Part shown: in pieces, positions 18,720 through 29,903 of the stretch
Position numbering within the stretch: position 1 is the first letter of the stretch
Layout: every line of letters begins with the position of its first letter
Assembly (NCBI RefSeq): GCF_017353455.1
Contig: NZ_JAFMPZ010000640.1
Coordinates: 1 to 33,261 of the forward strand
Direction: 5' to 3'
Source: Streptomyces laculatispora
GTDB lineage: Bacteria > Actinomycetota > Actinomycetes > Streptomycetales > Streptomycetaceae
DNA: 33,261 nt
Notes under the pieces: generated by a model
What the model was told of the DNA's origin: nothing
Seen by the model: only the letters and a program-made list of their open reading frames with translations
Database searches by the model: none
Program-made: the position numbers and the translations under genes

Positions 18720-21700
18720 GTGATCGATGTGACGCAGCCTTCCTACCTCCGGTATCCCCATGTCCAGGGCGACCTGATCGCCTTCACCGCCGAGGACGAT
18801 GTCTGGCTGGCGCCGCTCGACGGCGGCCGAGCCTGGCGAGTCAGCGCGGACAACCGCCCCGTCACCCAGCCGCGGATATCTCCTGACGGCACCCTCGTCG
18901 CCTGGACGTCCACCCGGGACGGGGTGCCCGAGGTGCACCTGGCCCCCGTCGACGGCGGGCCCTCCAAGCGGCTGACCTACTGGGGCGACGCGCAGACAGC
19001 CGTGCACGGCTGGACCCCCGAGGGCGATGTGCTGGTGATCAGCACCCAGGGACAGGTCTCGCTGCGCCGCACCTGGGCCCGCGCCGTACCGGTCGACGGG
19101 GGCCCCGCACGGACCCTGCCGTACGGGCCGGTCGGCTCCCTCGCGTACGGGCCCGGCGGACGGATCCTGCTGCTCTCGGCCACCATGGGACGCGAGGCCG
19201 CCAAGTGGAAGCGCTACCGGGGCGGCACGGCCGGCAAGCTCTGGATCGCCGCCGAGGAGACACCCGGCGACGGGACTCCGCAGGAGTTCGTACGGGTCAA
19301 CGAGGAGCTCGACGGCAACATCGAGTGCCCTATGTGGGTGGGCGGGCGCATCGCCTTCCTCTCCGACCACGAAGGCGTCGGAGCGCTCTACTCCTCCCTC
19401 CCCGACGGCACCGGTCTGCGCCGGCACACCGGCATCGAGGGCTTCTACGCCCGGCACGCCGCCACCGACGGCACCCGGGTCGCCTACGTCAGTGCGGGAG
19501 AGCTCTGGCTCCTCGACGGACTGGAGGGCGACGAGCCCCGCCGCCTCGACATCCGGCTCGGCGGCCAGCGCGCCGACCTCCAGCCGCACCCCGTGCACGC
19601 CGGCAGCCACTTGAGCGCCGCGTCCCCGGACCGCACCGGCCGCGGCAGCGCGGTCGGGTCCCGCGGAGCCGTCCACTGGGTCACCCACCGCGAGGGCCCG
19701 GCCCGCGCACTCGCCGTCGAACCCGGCGTACGGGCCAGGCTGCCCCGCACCTTCCAGGCCGACGGCGACCAGCACGTCGTCTGGGTCACCGACGCCGAGG
19801 GCGACGACGCGCTGGAGTGCGCGCCCGCCACCGGCACCTCACCCGGCGCCGTACCGCGCCGGCTCGCCGCGGGCCGGCTCGGCCGGGTCCTCGACCTGGC
19901 CCCCGCCCCCGACGGCAGCCGGTTCGCCGTCGCCGCCCACGACGGACGCGTACTGATCGTCGAACGGGAGAGCGGCGAGGTCCACGAGGTGGACCGCAGC
20001 GAGCACGGCGACGCCTCCGGGCTCGTCTTCTCACCCGACTCCTCCTGGCTCGCCTGGTCGCACCCCGGCCCCGAACCGCTGAGCCAGCTCAAGCTCGCCC
20101 ACCTCGCCGACCTGACCGTCGCCGAGGCCACCCCGCTGCGGTTCCGGGACTTCGCACCCGCCTTCACCGCCGACGGAAAGCACCTGGCCTTCCTCTCCGA
20201 GCGGGCCTTCGACCCGGTCTACGACTCACACGTCTTCGACCTGGCCTTCATCGGCGTCTGCCGGCCGCACCTGCTGACGCTTGCCGCGACCACCCCCTCC
20301 CCGTTCGGGCCGCAGCTCCACGGCCGCCCGACCGAGCGGGAGAAGAGCGGCGAGGGCGACGACAACCCGACCGCGCTCCCGGTCACCCGCATCGACCTGG
20401 ACGGCCTCGCCGACCGGATCGTGCCGCTGCCCGTCGAGGCCGCCAGCTACTCCTCGCTCCGGACCGCGAAGGACGGGCTGCTCTGGCTGCGCCACCCGGT
20501 CACCGGAGTCCTCGGCACGAGCGGCGCCACGCCCGACGCCCGCCGCCCCGAGACCGTGCTGGAGCGGTACGACCTGGAGAAGCTGCGCTGCGAGGAACTC
20601 GCTTCGGACATCGGCCGGTTCGCGGTCAGCGGCGACGGCAAGCGGCTGGTGCTGCACAGCCACGGCAAACTGCGCGTCGTACCGTCCGACAGCCGTGTCC
20701 CGGCGGGCTCCGACGAGGACCACGACGGCGAGGGCAGTATCACCGTCGACCTCTCCCGGATCCGCCGCACCCTGGACCCGGCCGCCGAATGGCGGCAGAT
20801 GTACGACGAGGCCGGCCGCATCATGCGGGACAACTTCTGGCGCCCCGACATGGGCGGCGTCGACTGGACCGGTGTCCTGGACCGCTACCGGCCGGTGCTG
20901 GAACGCGTCGCCACCCACGACGACCTCATGGACCTGCTGTGGGAGGTACAGGGCGAACTCGGCACCTCGCACGCCTATGTGAGGCCGACCGGCGGATGGC
21001 ACGAGGACTCGGCCCGTCAGGGGCTGCTCGGCGCCGACATCTCCCGCGCGGACGACGGGAGCTGGCGCATCGACCGCATCCTGCCGTCCGAGACCTCCGA
21101 CCCCGCGGCCCGCGCACCGCTCGCCGCACCCGGCGTCGCCGTCCGCGCGGGGGACGCGATCCTGGCCGTCGACGGCCACCCCGTCGACCACGTCACCGGC
21201 CCCGGACCGCTGCTCACCGGCTCGGCCGGCCACCCGGTCGAGCTGACCGTCTCACCGGCCGACGGCGGAGACCCGCGCCATGTCGTCGTCGTACCGATCG
21301 CCGACGAGGAGGCGCTGCGCTACCACGCGTGGGTCGCCGACCGGCGCCGTTACGTCCACGAGCACTCCGGCGGACGCCTCGGCTATGTCCACATCCCCGA
21401 CATGGCCGGGCCGGGCTGGGCCCAGATCCACCGCGACCTGCGCACCGAGGTCGCCCGCGAGGGGCTGGTGGTGGACGTACGGGAGAACCGCGGCGGCCAC
21501 ACCTCGCAGCTGATCGTCGAGAAGCTGGCCCGCCGCATCGTCGGCTGGGACCTGCCCCGCGGCAGCCGGCCCCAGAGCTACCCGGGCGATGCGCCGCGCG
21601 GTCCGGTCGTCGCCGTGGCGGACGAGTTCTCCGGTTCGGACGGCGACGTCGTGAACGCGGCGATCAAGCTGCTGGGCATCGGCCCGGTGGTCGGTACCCG

Positions 21701-21962
21701 CACCTGGGGCGGTGTGGTGGGCATCGACAGCCGGTACCGGCTGGTGGACGGCACGCTGGTCACCCAGCCGAAGTACGCCTTCTGGATGGAGGAGTACGGC
21801 TGGGGCGTCGAGAACCACGGCGTCGATCCGGACGTCGAGGTCGTCATGACGCCGCAGGACCGTGCGGCGGGGCGGGATCCGCAGCTGGACGAGGCCATCC
21901 GGATCGCGCTGGAGTCGCTGACCCGGACCCCGGCGAAGACGGCCCCGCCCCTGCCGCAGTGA
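18720..21962 (+). CDS. Tricorn-type serine protease (S41 family)
   Basis: Large cytosolic peptidase of about 1,080 residues, thought to trim peptides released by the proteasome or other ATP-dependent proteases. Domains in order are an N-terminal six-bladed beta-propeller (about 1-310), a second seven-bladed propeller (about 320-670), the C1 helical region, a PDZ domain (about 770-860) and the C2 catalytic domain. The tricorn catalytic residues are visible: His751 (GTSHAYV), Ser973 with the adjacent specificity residue Asp974 (SGSDGD), and Glu1031 (GVENHGVDPDVEV). Numbering is from GTG 18720. The in-frame GTG 18729 (MTQPSYLRYP) has AGGG 8 nt upstream and is the likelier start. A perfect 18-bp hairpin follows. 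Confidence 0.94.
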   Translation: MIDVTQPSYLRYPHVQGDLIAFTAEDDVWLAPLDGGRAWRVSADNRPVTQPRISPDGTLVAWTSTRDGVPEVHLAPVDGGPSKRLTYWGDAQTAVHGWTPEGDVLVISTQGQVSLRRTWARAVPVDGGPARTLPYGPVGSLAYGPGGRILLLSATMGREAAKWKRYRGGTAGKLWIAAEETPGDGTPQEFVRVNEELDGNIECPMWVGGRIAFLSDHEGVGALYSSLPDGTGLRRHTGIEGFYARHAATDGTRVAYVSAGELWLLDGLEGDEPRRLDIRLGGQRADLQPHPVHAGSHLSAASPDRTGRGSAVGSRGAVHWVTHREGPARALAVEPGVRARLPRTFQADGDQHVVWVTDAEGDDALECAPATGTSPGAVPRRLAAGRLGRVLDLAPAPDGSRFAVAAHDGRVLIVERESGEVHEVDRSEHGDASGLVFSPDSSWLAWSHPGPEPLSQLKLAHLADLTVAEATPLRFRDFAPAFTADGKHLAFLSERAFDPVYDSHVFDLAFIGVCRPHLLTLAATTPSPFGPQLHGRPTEREKSGEGDDNPTALPVTRIDLDGLADRIVPLPVEAASYSSLRTAKDGLLWLRHPVTGVLGTSGATPDARRPETVLERYDLEKLRCEELASDIGRFAVSGDGKRLVLHSHGKLRVVPSDSRVPAGSDEDHDGEGSITVDLSRIRRTLDPAAEWRQMYDEAGRIMRDNFWRPDMGGVDWTGVLDRYRPVLERVATHDDLMDLLWEVQGELGTSHAYVRPTGGWHEDSARQGLLGADISRADDGSWRIDRILPSETSDPAARAPLAAPGVAVRAGDAILAVDGHPVDHVTGPGPLLTGSAGHPVELTVSPADGGDPRHVVVVPIADEEALRYHAWVADRRRYVHEHSGGRLGYVHIPDMAGPGWAQIHRDLRTEVAREGLVVDVRENRGGHTSQLIVEKLARRIVGWDLPRGSRPQSYPGDAPRGPVVAVADEFSGSDGDVVNAAIKLLGIGPVVGTRTWGGVVGIDSRYRLVDGTLVTQPKYAFWMEEYGWGVENHGVDPDVEVVMTPQDRAAGRDPQLDEAIRIALESLTRTPAKTAPPLPQ

Positions 21963-21963
21963 C

Positions 21964-22002
21964 GTGCGCGGGGCCCGGGGCGCCGCCCCGGGCCCCGCGC
22001 AC
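21964..22002. terminator. Tricorn gene terminator hairpin
   Basis: A perfect 18-bp, almost pure G+C stem (21964-21981 with 21985-22002) with a 3-nt loop, starting 2 bp after the stop. There is no T-tract. Confidence 0.8.
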
Positions 22003-22072
22003 ACGGGCGGGGCCGGGTGCGGGCCCAGGCTAGGCTGCCCCGTAACGGATCACCGAGACTGAGGAGCACCCC

Positions 22073-22432
22073 ATGGCAGGAGAACCGCAGCCCGACTGCC
22101 TGTTCTGCAAGATCGTCTCGGGTGAGATCCCGGCCACCATCATCCGGGAGACCGACACCACCGTCGCCTTCCGCGACATCAACCCCCAGGCCCCCACCCA
22201 CGTGCTCGTCATCCCGCGCCTCCACCACCCGGACGCCGCGTCCCTCGCCGCCGCGGAACCGCAGGTCCTCGCCGACATCGTGCGCGAGACCGGAGAGGTC
22301 GCCGCCGACGAGAAGATCACCGGCACCGGCTACCGGGTCGTGTTCAACACCGGCGCCGGCGCCGGGCAGACCGTCTTCCACGCGCACGCGCACGTCCTGG
22401 GCGGCCGCGGCCTCCAGTGGCCGCCCGGCTAG
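22073..22432 (+). CDS. HIT-family (HINT-type) nucleotide hydrolase
   Basis: Histidine-triad protein of 119 residues, the size of HINT phosphoramidases that cleave AMP-NH2 and aminoacyl-adenylates. The N-terminal [13 protein letters not shown] and the central [11 protein letters not shown] are typical. The catalytic triad HAHAHV (His103, His105, His107) is intact. GAGGAG lies 8 nt before ATG 22073. It is the first gene of a tight plus-strand run (HIT, RNase Z, deaminase) with gaps of 14 and 27 bp, so the three are probably cotranscribed. Confidence 0.93.
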   Translation: MAGEPQPDCLFCKIVSGEIPATIIRETDTTVAFRDINPQAPTHVLVIPRLHHPDAASLAAAEPQVLADIVRETGEVAADEKITGTGYRVVFNTGAGAGQTVFHAHAHVLGGRGLQWPPG

Positions 22433-22446
22433 GGCGGCCGCACACC

Positions 22447-23355
22447 ATGTCGTCACGTGAACTCGTCGTCCTCGGCACCGCCAGCCAGGTCCCGACCCGG
22501 CACCGCAACCACAACGGCTACCTGCTGCGCTGGGACGGCGAGGGCATCCTCTTCGACCCCGGCGAGGGCACCCAGCGCCAGATGCTGCGGGCCGGCGTCG
22601 CCGCGCACGACATCAACCGGATCTGCGTCACGCACTTCCACGGCGACCACTCGCTCGGCCTGGCCGGGGTGATCCAGCGGATCAACCTCGACCAGGTCCC
22701 GCACCCCGTCGCCGCGCACTACCCGGCGAGCGGACAGCACTTCTTCGACCGGCTGCGGTACGCGACCGCCTACCGCGAGTCCGTCGAGCTGACCGAGGCC
22801 CCGGTCGCCGCCGACGGGCCGCTGGCCACCACGGACACGTACACGCTCAGCGCCCACAAGCTCTCGCACCCCGTCGAGTCGTACGGCTACCGCCTCGTCG
22901 AACCCGACGGGCGCCGCATGCTGCCCGCCAGGCTCGCCGAGCACTCCATCGCGGGACCCGACATCGGCCGGATGCAGCGCGAGGGCGCGATCGGCGGTGT
23001 CACGCTCGACGACGTCTCCGAGCACAGGCGCGGACAGCGGTTCGCGTTCATCATGGACACCAGGCTCTGCGACGGCGTGCCCGCGCTCGCCGAGGGATGC
23101 GACATGCTGGTCATCGAGTCGACCTTCCTCGACGAGGACGTACGGCTGGCCACCGAGCACGGCCATCTGACCGCCGGACAAGCGGCCCGGGTGGCGCGGG
23201 AAGCGGGCGTACGGCATCTCGTGCTCACGCACTTCTCGCAGCGCTACCCGGACCCCGGGGCCTTCGAGACCCAGGCGCGGGCCGCCGGGTTCGAGGGCGA
23301 ACTGACCGTAGCCCAGGACCTGATCAGAGTCCCGGTACCCACTCGTCACCAGTAA
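22447..23355 (+). CDS. rnz: Ribonuclease Z-like MBL-fold protein
   Basis: MBL-fold endonuclease of 302 residues, expected to remove 3' trailers of tRNA precursors lacking an encoded CCA. The RNase Z features are [31 protein letters not shown], the metal motif [10 protein letters not shown], the late [15 protein letters not shown] (Asp ligand), a C-terminal [11 protein letters not shown] (His-box) and LTHFSQRY. The exosite arm is short. ATG 22447 follows the HIT stop by 14 bp with a weak AGGGCGG upstream. A longer in-frame start at 22417 would overlap the HIT gene. It is co-directional with the deaminase gene 27 bp downstream. Confidence 0.92.
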   Translation: MSSRELVVLGTASQVPTRHRNHNGYLLRWDGEGILFDPGEGTQRQMLRAGVAAHDINRICVTHFHGDHSLGLAGVIQRINLDQVPHPVAAHYPASGQHFFDRLRYATAYRESVELTEAPVAADGPLATTDTYTLSAHKLSHPVESYGYRLVEPDGRRMLPARLAEHSIAGPDIGRMQREGAIGGVTLDDVSEHRRGQRFAFIMDTRLCDGVPALAEGCDMLVIESTFLDEDVRLATEHGHLTAGQAARVAREAGVRHLVLTHFSQRYPDPGAFETQARAAGFEGELTVAQDLIRVPVPTRHQ

Positions 23356-23382
23356 CAGCACCACCTGCGTAAGCGAGAAACC

Positions 23383-24375
23383 GTGCACCTCCCCAAAGCC
23401 GAACTCCACCTCCACATCGAAGGAACCCTCGAACCCGAGCTGGCCTTCGCGCTCGCCGCACGCAACGGCGTGCACCTCCCGTACGCGGACACCGAGGCGC
23501 TGCGCACCGCCTATCTCTTCGACGACCTGCAGACCTTCCTCGACCTGTACTACGCGCTGATGGCGGTACTGCGGACCGAGGACGACTTCGCCGACCTCGC
23601 CGACGCCTACCTGGCCCGCGCAGCCGCCCAGGGCGTGCGGCACGCCGAGATCTTCTTCGACCCGCAGGCGCACACCGCCCGCGGCGTCCCGATCGGCACG
23701 GTCGTCGAGGGACTCGGCCGGGCACTGGAGCGCAGCGAGGAGAAGCACGGCGTCTCCACCCAGCTGATCATGTGCTTCCTGCGCGACCTGTCCGCCGAAT
23801 CGGCACTGGAGACCCTGGAGGCCGCGAAGCCGCATCTGCACCGGATCAGCGCCGTCGGCCTGGACTCCGCCGAGGTCGGCCACCCGCCCGCCAAGTTCCG
23901 CGAGGTGTACGCCGCGGCCGAGGCGCTCGGACTGCGCAAGGTCGCCCACGCGGGCGAGGAGGGGCCGCCCGCCTACATCCGGGAGGCGCTCGACGTGCTC
24001 GGCGTGGAGCGCATCGATCACGGGCTGCGCTGCATGGAGGACCCGGAGCTGGTGAAACGGCTGGTCGCCGACCGGGTACCGCTCACCCTCTGCCCGCTGT
24101 CCAACGTACGGCTGCGGGCCATCGACACCCTGGAGGAGCACCCGCTGCGGGCCATGATGGACGCCGGGCTGCTCTGCACGGTGAACTCCGACGACCCCGC
24201 CTACTTCGGCGGGTACGTCGGGGACACCTTCCACGCCGTCCACGAAGCCCTCGGCCTGGAGCGGGAACAGCTGCGCACCCTGGCCCGCAACTCCTTCGAG
24301 GCGGCCTTCCTCGACCACGACGAGGAGCGCCGGGCGCGCTACCTGTCGGAGGTCGAGGCGTACGCGTTCGACTGA
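23383..24375 (+). CDS. add: Adenosine/adenine deaminase family protein, closest to adenine deaminase
   Basis: Zinc amidohydrolase of 330 residues in purine salvage. Zn ligands and catalytic residues are in place: His9 and His11 (HLHIEGT), His189 with Glu192 (AHAGEEGP), His213 (RIDHGLR) and Asp270/Asp271 (NSDDPAYF). The segments HIEGTLEPELAFALAARNG, FFDPQAHTARG and VGLDSAEVGHPPAKFREVY match the adenine aminohydrolase subgroup (adenine to hypoxanthine, e.g. the Pseudomonas and fungal enzymes) better than classical adenosine deaminase, which reads HVHLDGA. Such genes are commonly labelled add. The GTG 23383 start is used. The 3' end overlaps the convergent MFS gene by 37 bp. Confidence 0.88.
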   Translation: MHLPKAELHLHIEGTLEPELAFALAARNGVHLPYADTEALRTAYLFDDLQTFLDLYYALMAVLRTEDDFADLADAYLARAAAQGVRHAEIFFDPQAHTARGVPIGTVVEGLGRALERSEEKHGVSTQLIMCFLRDLSAESALETLEAAKPHLHRISAVGLDSAEVGHPPAKFREVYAAAEALGLRKVAHAGEEGPPAYIREALDVLGVERIDHGLRCMEDPELVKRLVADRVPLTLCPLSNVRLRAIDTLEEHPLRAMMDAGLLCTVNSDDPAYFGGYVGDTFHAVHEALGLEREQLRTLARNSFEAAFLDHDEERRARYLSEVEAYAFD

Positions 24376-25697
24376 CCGTCCCCGCCGGCCGGGCCGGCCG
24401 TCCGGAACGCACTCCTGACCAGGCGCCTGCGGCGCAGCTCGGGCAGGCTGAGCTCCGTGACGGCCTGCTCGGGCGCACCGAGCCTGGGCACGGCGCCGGG
24501 CACCGCGCCGGTGGTGACCGCGAGCAGGGCCGCTGGAGCACCGCCCCTGCGGCGCACCGATCCCGGCACCAGCGGGCGGCCACCGGTCTGCAGGGCGACG
24601 GCCGTCACCGGGACCGCGACCAGCAGGGTCATGGCGCCCAGGATCAGCCCCATCACCCGGTAGCCGGACTCCTCGGACAGCACGCTGCCCAGCAGCGGCC
24701 CGCAGGCCACGCCGACGGACGAGGCGGAGCCGGCGAGGACCGCCCAGCGGCCGCGTACGTCCAGTGACGCGGCCAGACCGATCAGATACGACAGGACCAC
24801 CGGGTAGAAGGTGTTCCACATGATCTCGCCGGTCGCGAACGAGCCGAGGTCGCTCGCCGACGAACTGAGCACGATGCTCGCCGCGATGATCACGGTGCCG
24901 AGCCCGATCGGCACCGCCCGCCCCAGCCGTGCGCCGAGCACCCCGGCGCCCATCACGCCGAGCAGACCGGCGCCGAGCGCGGCGGCGAAGACCGCTCCTA
25001 TGCTGACCTCGGAGAGCCCCACCTGCACCACACCGATGCGGCTGCTGACACCCCACAGCGCGTTCTGTGCCATCGACCAGACGAGCATGCCGCCCGCCAG
25101 CACCAGACCGGAGCGGCGGTGCGGCAGCCGCCCGGAGGCGGGGACGGCGGGGCCGGCCGGTACCGCGCCGCCCAGCCGTGAGGTGGCGGGCCAGACGAGG
25201 AGCGCGACCAGGGCGATCGAGGCGAACGGCAGCCGGTGGCCGCCGCCCAGGTGAGGGATCGTCAGATAGAGGACGCCCGCGGTCGCGGAGACGCTGAGCA
25301 GCCCCAGGGACGAGGTCCGGTGCGGATCGCGCTGGGCGGCGATGCCCGCCGCGGCGACCGCGGTCGCCGTACCGGAGCCGAAGCCGCCGACCATCACGCC
25401 CATGACCACCAGTGGCACGGAACCGGCCAGTGCCGCGCAGCCGTAGCCCAGCGCGGCCAGCACCAGCCCGATCCGCGCGGGTCTCTGCGGCCCGTACGTC
25501 TCGACCCGGCCCGCCAGGCAGAACCCGGCGGACGCCGAGCTCAGCAGCAGAGCACTGCCGACCAGACCGCCCTGGGCCGCGCTGAGACCCAGATAGACGG
25601 AGAGTCTCCCTACGATGGTGGGGAGCAGATAAGAGGCGAGGTAACCGGCGGTGAACACGGCAACCAGCGGCCACGCGGCGCGAGGGCGCGAGGACAT
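24339..25697 (-). CDS. MFS transporter
   Basis: Integral membrane transporter of 452 residues with about 12 predicted spans (the first near WPLVAVFTAGYLASYLLPTIVG, the last near VMGLILGAMTLLVAVPVTAVAL). It ends in an unusually long hydrophilic tail of roughly 85 residues, rich in Arg, Gly and Pro, whose last part is encoded opposite the deaminase C-terminus. No family-specific motif identifies the substrate, and drug or metabolite efflux is the default guess. ATG 25697 is preferred because AGGA lies 7 nt upstream. An ATG at 25715 lacks a ribosome site. It diverges from the PfkB kinase gene across a 332-bp spacer. Confidence 0.87.
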   Translation of the reverse strand: MSSRPRAAWPLVAVFTAGYLASYLLPTIVGRLSVYLGLSAAQGGLVGSALLLSSASAGFCLAGRVETYGPQRPARIGLVLAALGYGCAALAGSVPLVVMGVMVGGFGSGTATAVAAAGIAAQRDPHRTSSLGLLSVSATAGVLYLTIPHLGGGHRLPFASIALVALLVWPATSRLGGAVPAGPAVPASGRLPHRRSGLVLAGGMLVWSMAQNALWGVSSRIGVVQVGLSEVSIGAVFAAALGAGLLGVMGAGVLGARLGRAVPIGLGTVIIAASIVLSSSASDLGSFATGEIMWNTFYPVVLSYLIGLAASLDVRGRWAVLAGSASSVGVACGPLLGSVLSEESGYRVMGLILGAMTLLVAVPVTAVALQTGGRPLVPGSVRRRGGAPAALLAVTTGAVPGAVPRLGAPEQAVTELSLPELRRRRLVRSAFRTAGPAGGDGQSNAYASTSDR

Positions 25698-26029
25698 GGG
25701 CGTTCCTGAAGACATGCCAGAGGAGGCGGAGAAGACAGCGAGGGGGTAAGGCAGAAATGCGAAAATGCGGAAAATATGAGGAAGTCGACGCACTCGCCGG
25801 AAACTGCCCCCAACGGTGCTCGCGGGCCAATTTGTATCAAGCGCTCCCGGCTGACCGAAAGTCGCCTCGCTGTGATCTGGCTCACTTATGCGTTTGCCGC
25901 ACTTCTATACGGGTAGCAGCGCATGTTTATGCAGGTCAGACTCTGTGTGCGCAGACGCGGCGCGGGCCCCCCGGACGGGGGAGTGAATCGGGCACACTGG
26001 CCGGAACTGCCACGATCGGGGAGTGCAAG
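25698..26029. other. 332-bp divergent spacer between MFS and PfkB genes
   Basis: This non-coding stretch is relatively AT-richer (25825-25945) and must contain both promoters. It includes a Crp-like palindrome at 25871-25886 and a TATACG hexamer near 25910. I see no RNA gene or small protein I can support. Confidence 0.6.
25871..25886. promoter_or_regulatory. Putative Crp/cAMP-receptor-type operator
   Basis: TGTGA-TCTGGC-TCACT matches the classical Crp palindrome TGTGA-N6-TCACA at 9 of 10 arm positions. It lies 185 bp upstream of the MFS start and 144 bp upstream of the sugar-kinase start, so it could control either gene. Binding is not proven. Confidence 0.45.
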
Positions 26030-27133
26030 GTGAGCACTGGGATTCCTGGAATCGACCCACTGGACGGACTGCGCGCGCCGCAGGACCCGGACTGCGACGT
26101 CTTCCTCACCGGCACGGTCTTCCTCGACATCATCTTCACCGGCCTGGACAGCGCCCCCGTGCGCGGCACCGAGTCCTGGGCGCGCGGCATGGGCTCCAGT
26201 CCCGGCGGGGTCGCCAACATGGCCACCGCACTGGCCCGGCTCGGCCTGCACACCTCACTGGCCGCGGCCTTCGGCGACGACCACTACGGCGAGTACTGCT
26301 GGGACGCGCTGGAGCAGGGCGAGGGCATCGACCTCTCCATGTCGCACACCGTCCGCGGCTGGCACTCCCCGGTGACCGTCTCCATGGCGTACGAGGGCGA
26401 GCGGACGATGGTCTCGCACGGCCACGAGGCCCCGCCGCCAGCCGCACCGGGGCGCGCCGCCACCGCCTTCCCGCAGTGCCCGCCCCGGGCCCGCGCCGCC
26501 GTCGCCTCGCTCGTCCCGGGCCGCAGTGAGCCGTGGGTGGCCGCGGCGGCCCGCCGCGGCGCCATGGTCTTCGCGGACGTCGGCTGGGACGAGACCGGCC
26601 GCTGGGACCTGGCGGGCCTGACCGACCTGGCGCACTGCCAGGCGTTCCTCCCCAACGCGCAGGAGGCCATGCGCTACACCCGCACCGACTGCCCCCGCGC
26701 CGCGGCGCACGCACTCGCCGAACACGTACCGCTCGCCGTCGTCACCCTCGGCGCCGAGGGCGCCTATGCGGTCGACGCGGCCACCGGGACCGCCGCCGAG
26801 GTCCCCGCGATCGAGGTCGAGGCGCTCGACCCGACCGGTGCCGGTGACGTCTTCGTCGCCGGCTTCGTCACCGGCACCCTGGCCAACTGGCCGCTCGCCG
26901 ACCGGCTCGCCTTCGCCGGACTCACCGCCGCCCTCTCGGTCCAGGAGTTCGGCGGCTCGCTGTCGGCCCCCGGCTGGGCGGAGATCGCCGCCTGGTGGCA
27001 GGAGGTCCGCACCTGCGCCGACCAGGACCCGGCGGCGCTCCAGCGCTACGCGTTCCTCCAGGACCTGCTCCCGTCGGCGGCCCGCCACTGGCCGCTGCGC
27101 AGGGCCGTCCCGACGATCGGCTTCCGTCCGTGA
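26030..27133 (+). CDS. PfkB-family carbohydrate kinase
   Basis: Ribokinase-fold sugar or nucleoside kinase of 367 residues. The first PfkB signature is visible as GSSPGGVANMATALARLG. The second, with the catalytic base, is DPTGAGDVFVAGF (Asp273). The substrate is not deducible. Fructose, ribose, adenosine or a 2-keto-3-deoxy sugar are all possible. GTG 26030 is chosen because GGGGAG lies 6 nt before it. The reading frame extends 91 codons further upstream, but that part is not protein-like and would run through the divergent promoter region. A tract rich in Pro/Ala/Arg around residues 130-165 replaces part of the usual lid region and is somewhat atypical. Confidence 0.88.
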   Translation: MSTGIPGIDPLDGLRAPQDPDCDVFLTGTVFLDIIFTGLDSAPVRGTESWARGMGSSPGGVANMATALARLGLHTSLAAAFGDDHYGEYCWDALEQGEGIDLSMSHTVRGWHSPVTVSMAYEGERTMVSHGHEAPPPAAPGRAATAFPQCPPRARAAVASLVPGRSEPWVAAAARRGAMVFADVGWDETGRWDLAGLTDLAHCQAFLPNAQEAMRYTRTDCPRAAAHALAEHVPLAVVTLGAEGAYAVDAATGTAAEVPAIEVEALDPTGAGDVFVAGFVTGTLANWPLADRLAFAGLTAALSVQEFGGSLSAPGWAEIAAWWQEVRTCADQDPAALQRYAFLQDLLPSAARHWPLRRAVPTIGFRP

Positions 27134-27266
27134 CCTGTCCGGCCGCTTTCCGCCCGCGAAAACCTCTCGGCGTTGTCGGTGGGGAGTCGTACGCTTGGTA
27201 CTCCAGAGGTTGTCGAGCAGCGAGAACCCTGCAACGGGAGGTATGTGCAGGCCCGAGGGCCGGCCC

Positions 27267-29396
<2,130 letters not shown>

Positions 29397-29405
29397 CAGC
29401 GCACC

Positions 29406-29903
29406 ATGTCGATCGACGTCAACAACGAGTCCGGAACCGAGGTCGACGAGCAGGCGATCCTCGACATCGCCCGCTACGCACTGGCTCGGATGCGGATCCA
29501 CCCGCTCTCCGAGCTCTCGGTGATCGTGGTGGACACCGACGCCATGGAACAGCTCCACATCCAGTGGATGGATCTGACGGGTCCGACGGATGTCATGTCC
29601 TTCCCGATGGACGAACTGCGTCCGCCGGCCAAGGACGACGAGGAGCCCCCGCAGGGGCTCCTCGGTGACATCGTGCTCTGCCCGGAGGTCGCCAAGAAGC
29701 AGGGCGAGGACGCCGAGACGCAGCACTCCATGGACGAGGAGCTCCAGCTCCTGACCGTCCACGGGGTGCTGCACCTGCTCGGCTACGACCACGAGGAGCC
29801 GGACGAGAAGGCCGAGATGTTCGGCCTCCAGGCGGCGATCGTGGACGGCTGGCGCGGTGAGCGCGGTATGACCGGCCCGTCGCCCGCCCCGACCGTCTCG
29901 TGA
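29406..29903 (+). CDS. ybeY: Endoribonuclease YbeY
   Basis: Zinc-dependent single-strand endoribonuclease of 165 residues involved in 16S rRNA 3' maturation and ribosome quality control. The metal motif [11 protein letters not shown] (His119, His123, His129) is intact. Upstream, the conserved [19 protein letters not shown] and [13 protein letters not shown] segments are present. The phoH-ybeY pairing is one of the most conserved in bacteria and fits a joint role in RNA handling. ATG 29406 is 9 bp after the phoH stop. The stop overlaps the start of the next gene by 4 bp (GTGA), so translation is coupled. Confidence 0.96.
   Translation: MSIDVNNESGTEVDEQAILDIARYALARMRIHPLSELSVIVVDTDAMEQLHIQWMDLTGPTDVMSFPMDELRPPAKDDEEPPQGLLGDIVLCPEVAKKQGEDAETQHSMDEELQLLTVHGVLHLLGYDHEEPDEKAEMFGLQAAIVDGWRGERGMTGPSPAPTVS

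Noticed and set aside
19205..22033. A 942-codon plus-strand frame inside the tricorn gene
   Set aside because: It is extremely Arg/Pro-rich, overlaps a well-supported protease with intact catalytic residues, and is a frame shadow.
22453..25830. A 1,125-codon minus-strand frame
   Set aside because: It runs antisense to RNase Z and the deaminase and through the MFS gene in another frame, and has no recognisable domain.
27243..27266. An upstream in-frame ATG (27243) as the phoH start
   Set aside because: GGGAGG is only 1 nt from it, and the added residues (MCRPEGRP) do not resemble the PhoH N-terminus. The ATG at 27267 has GAGGG at normal spacing.
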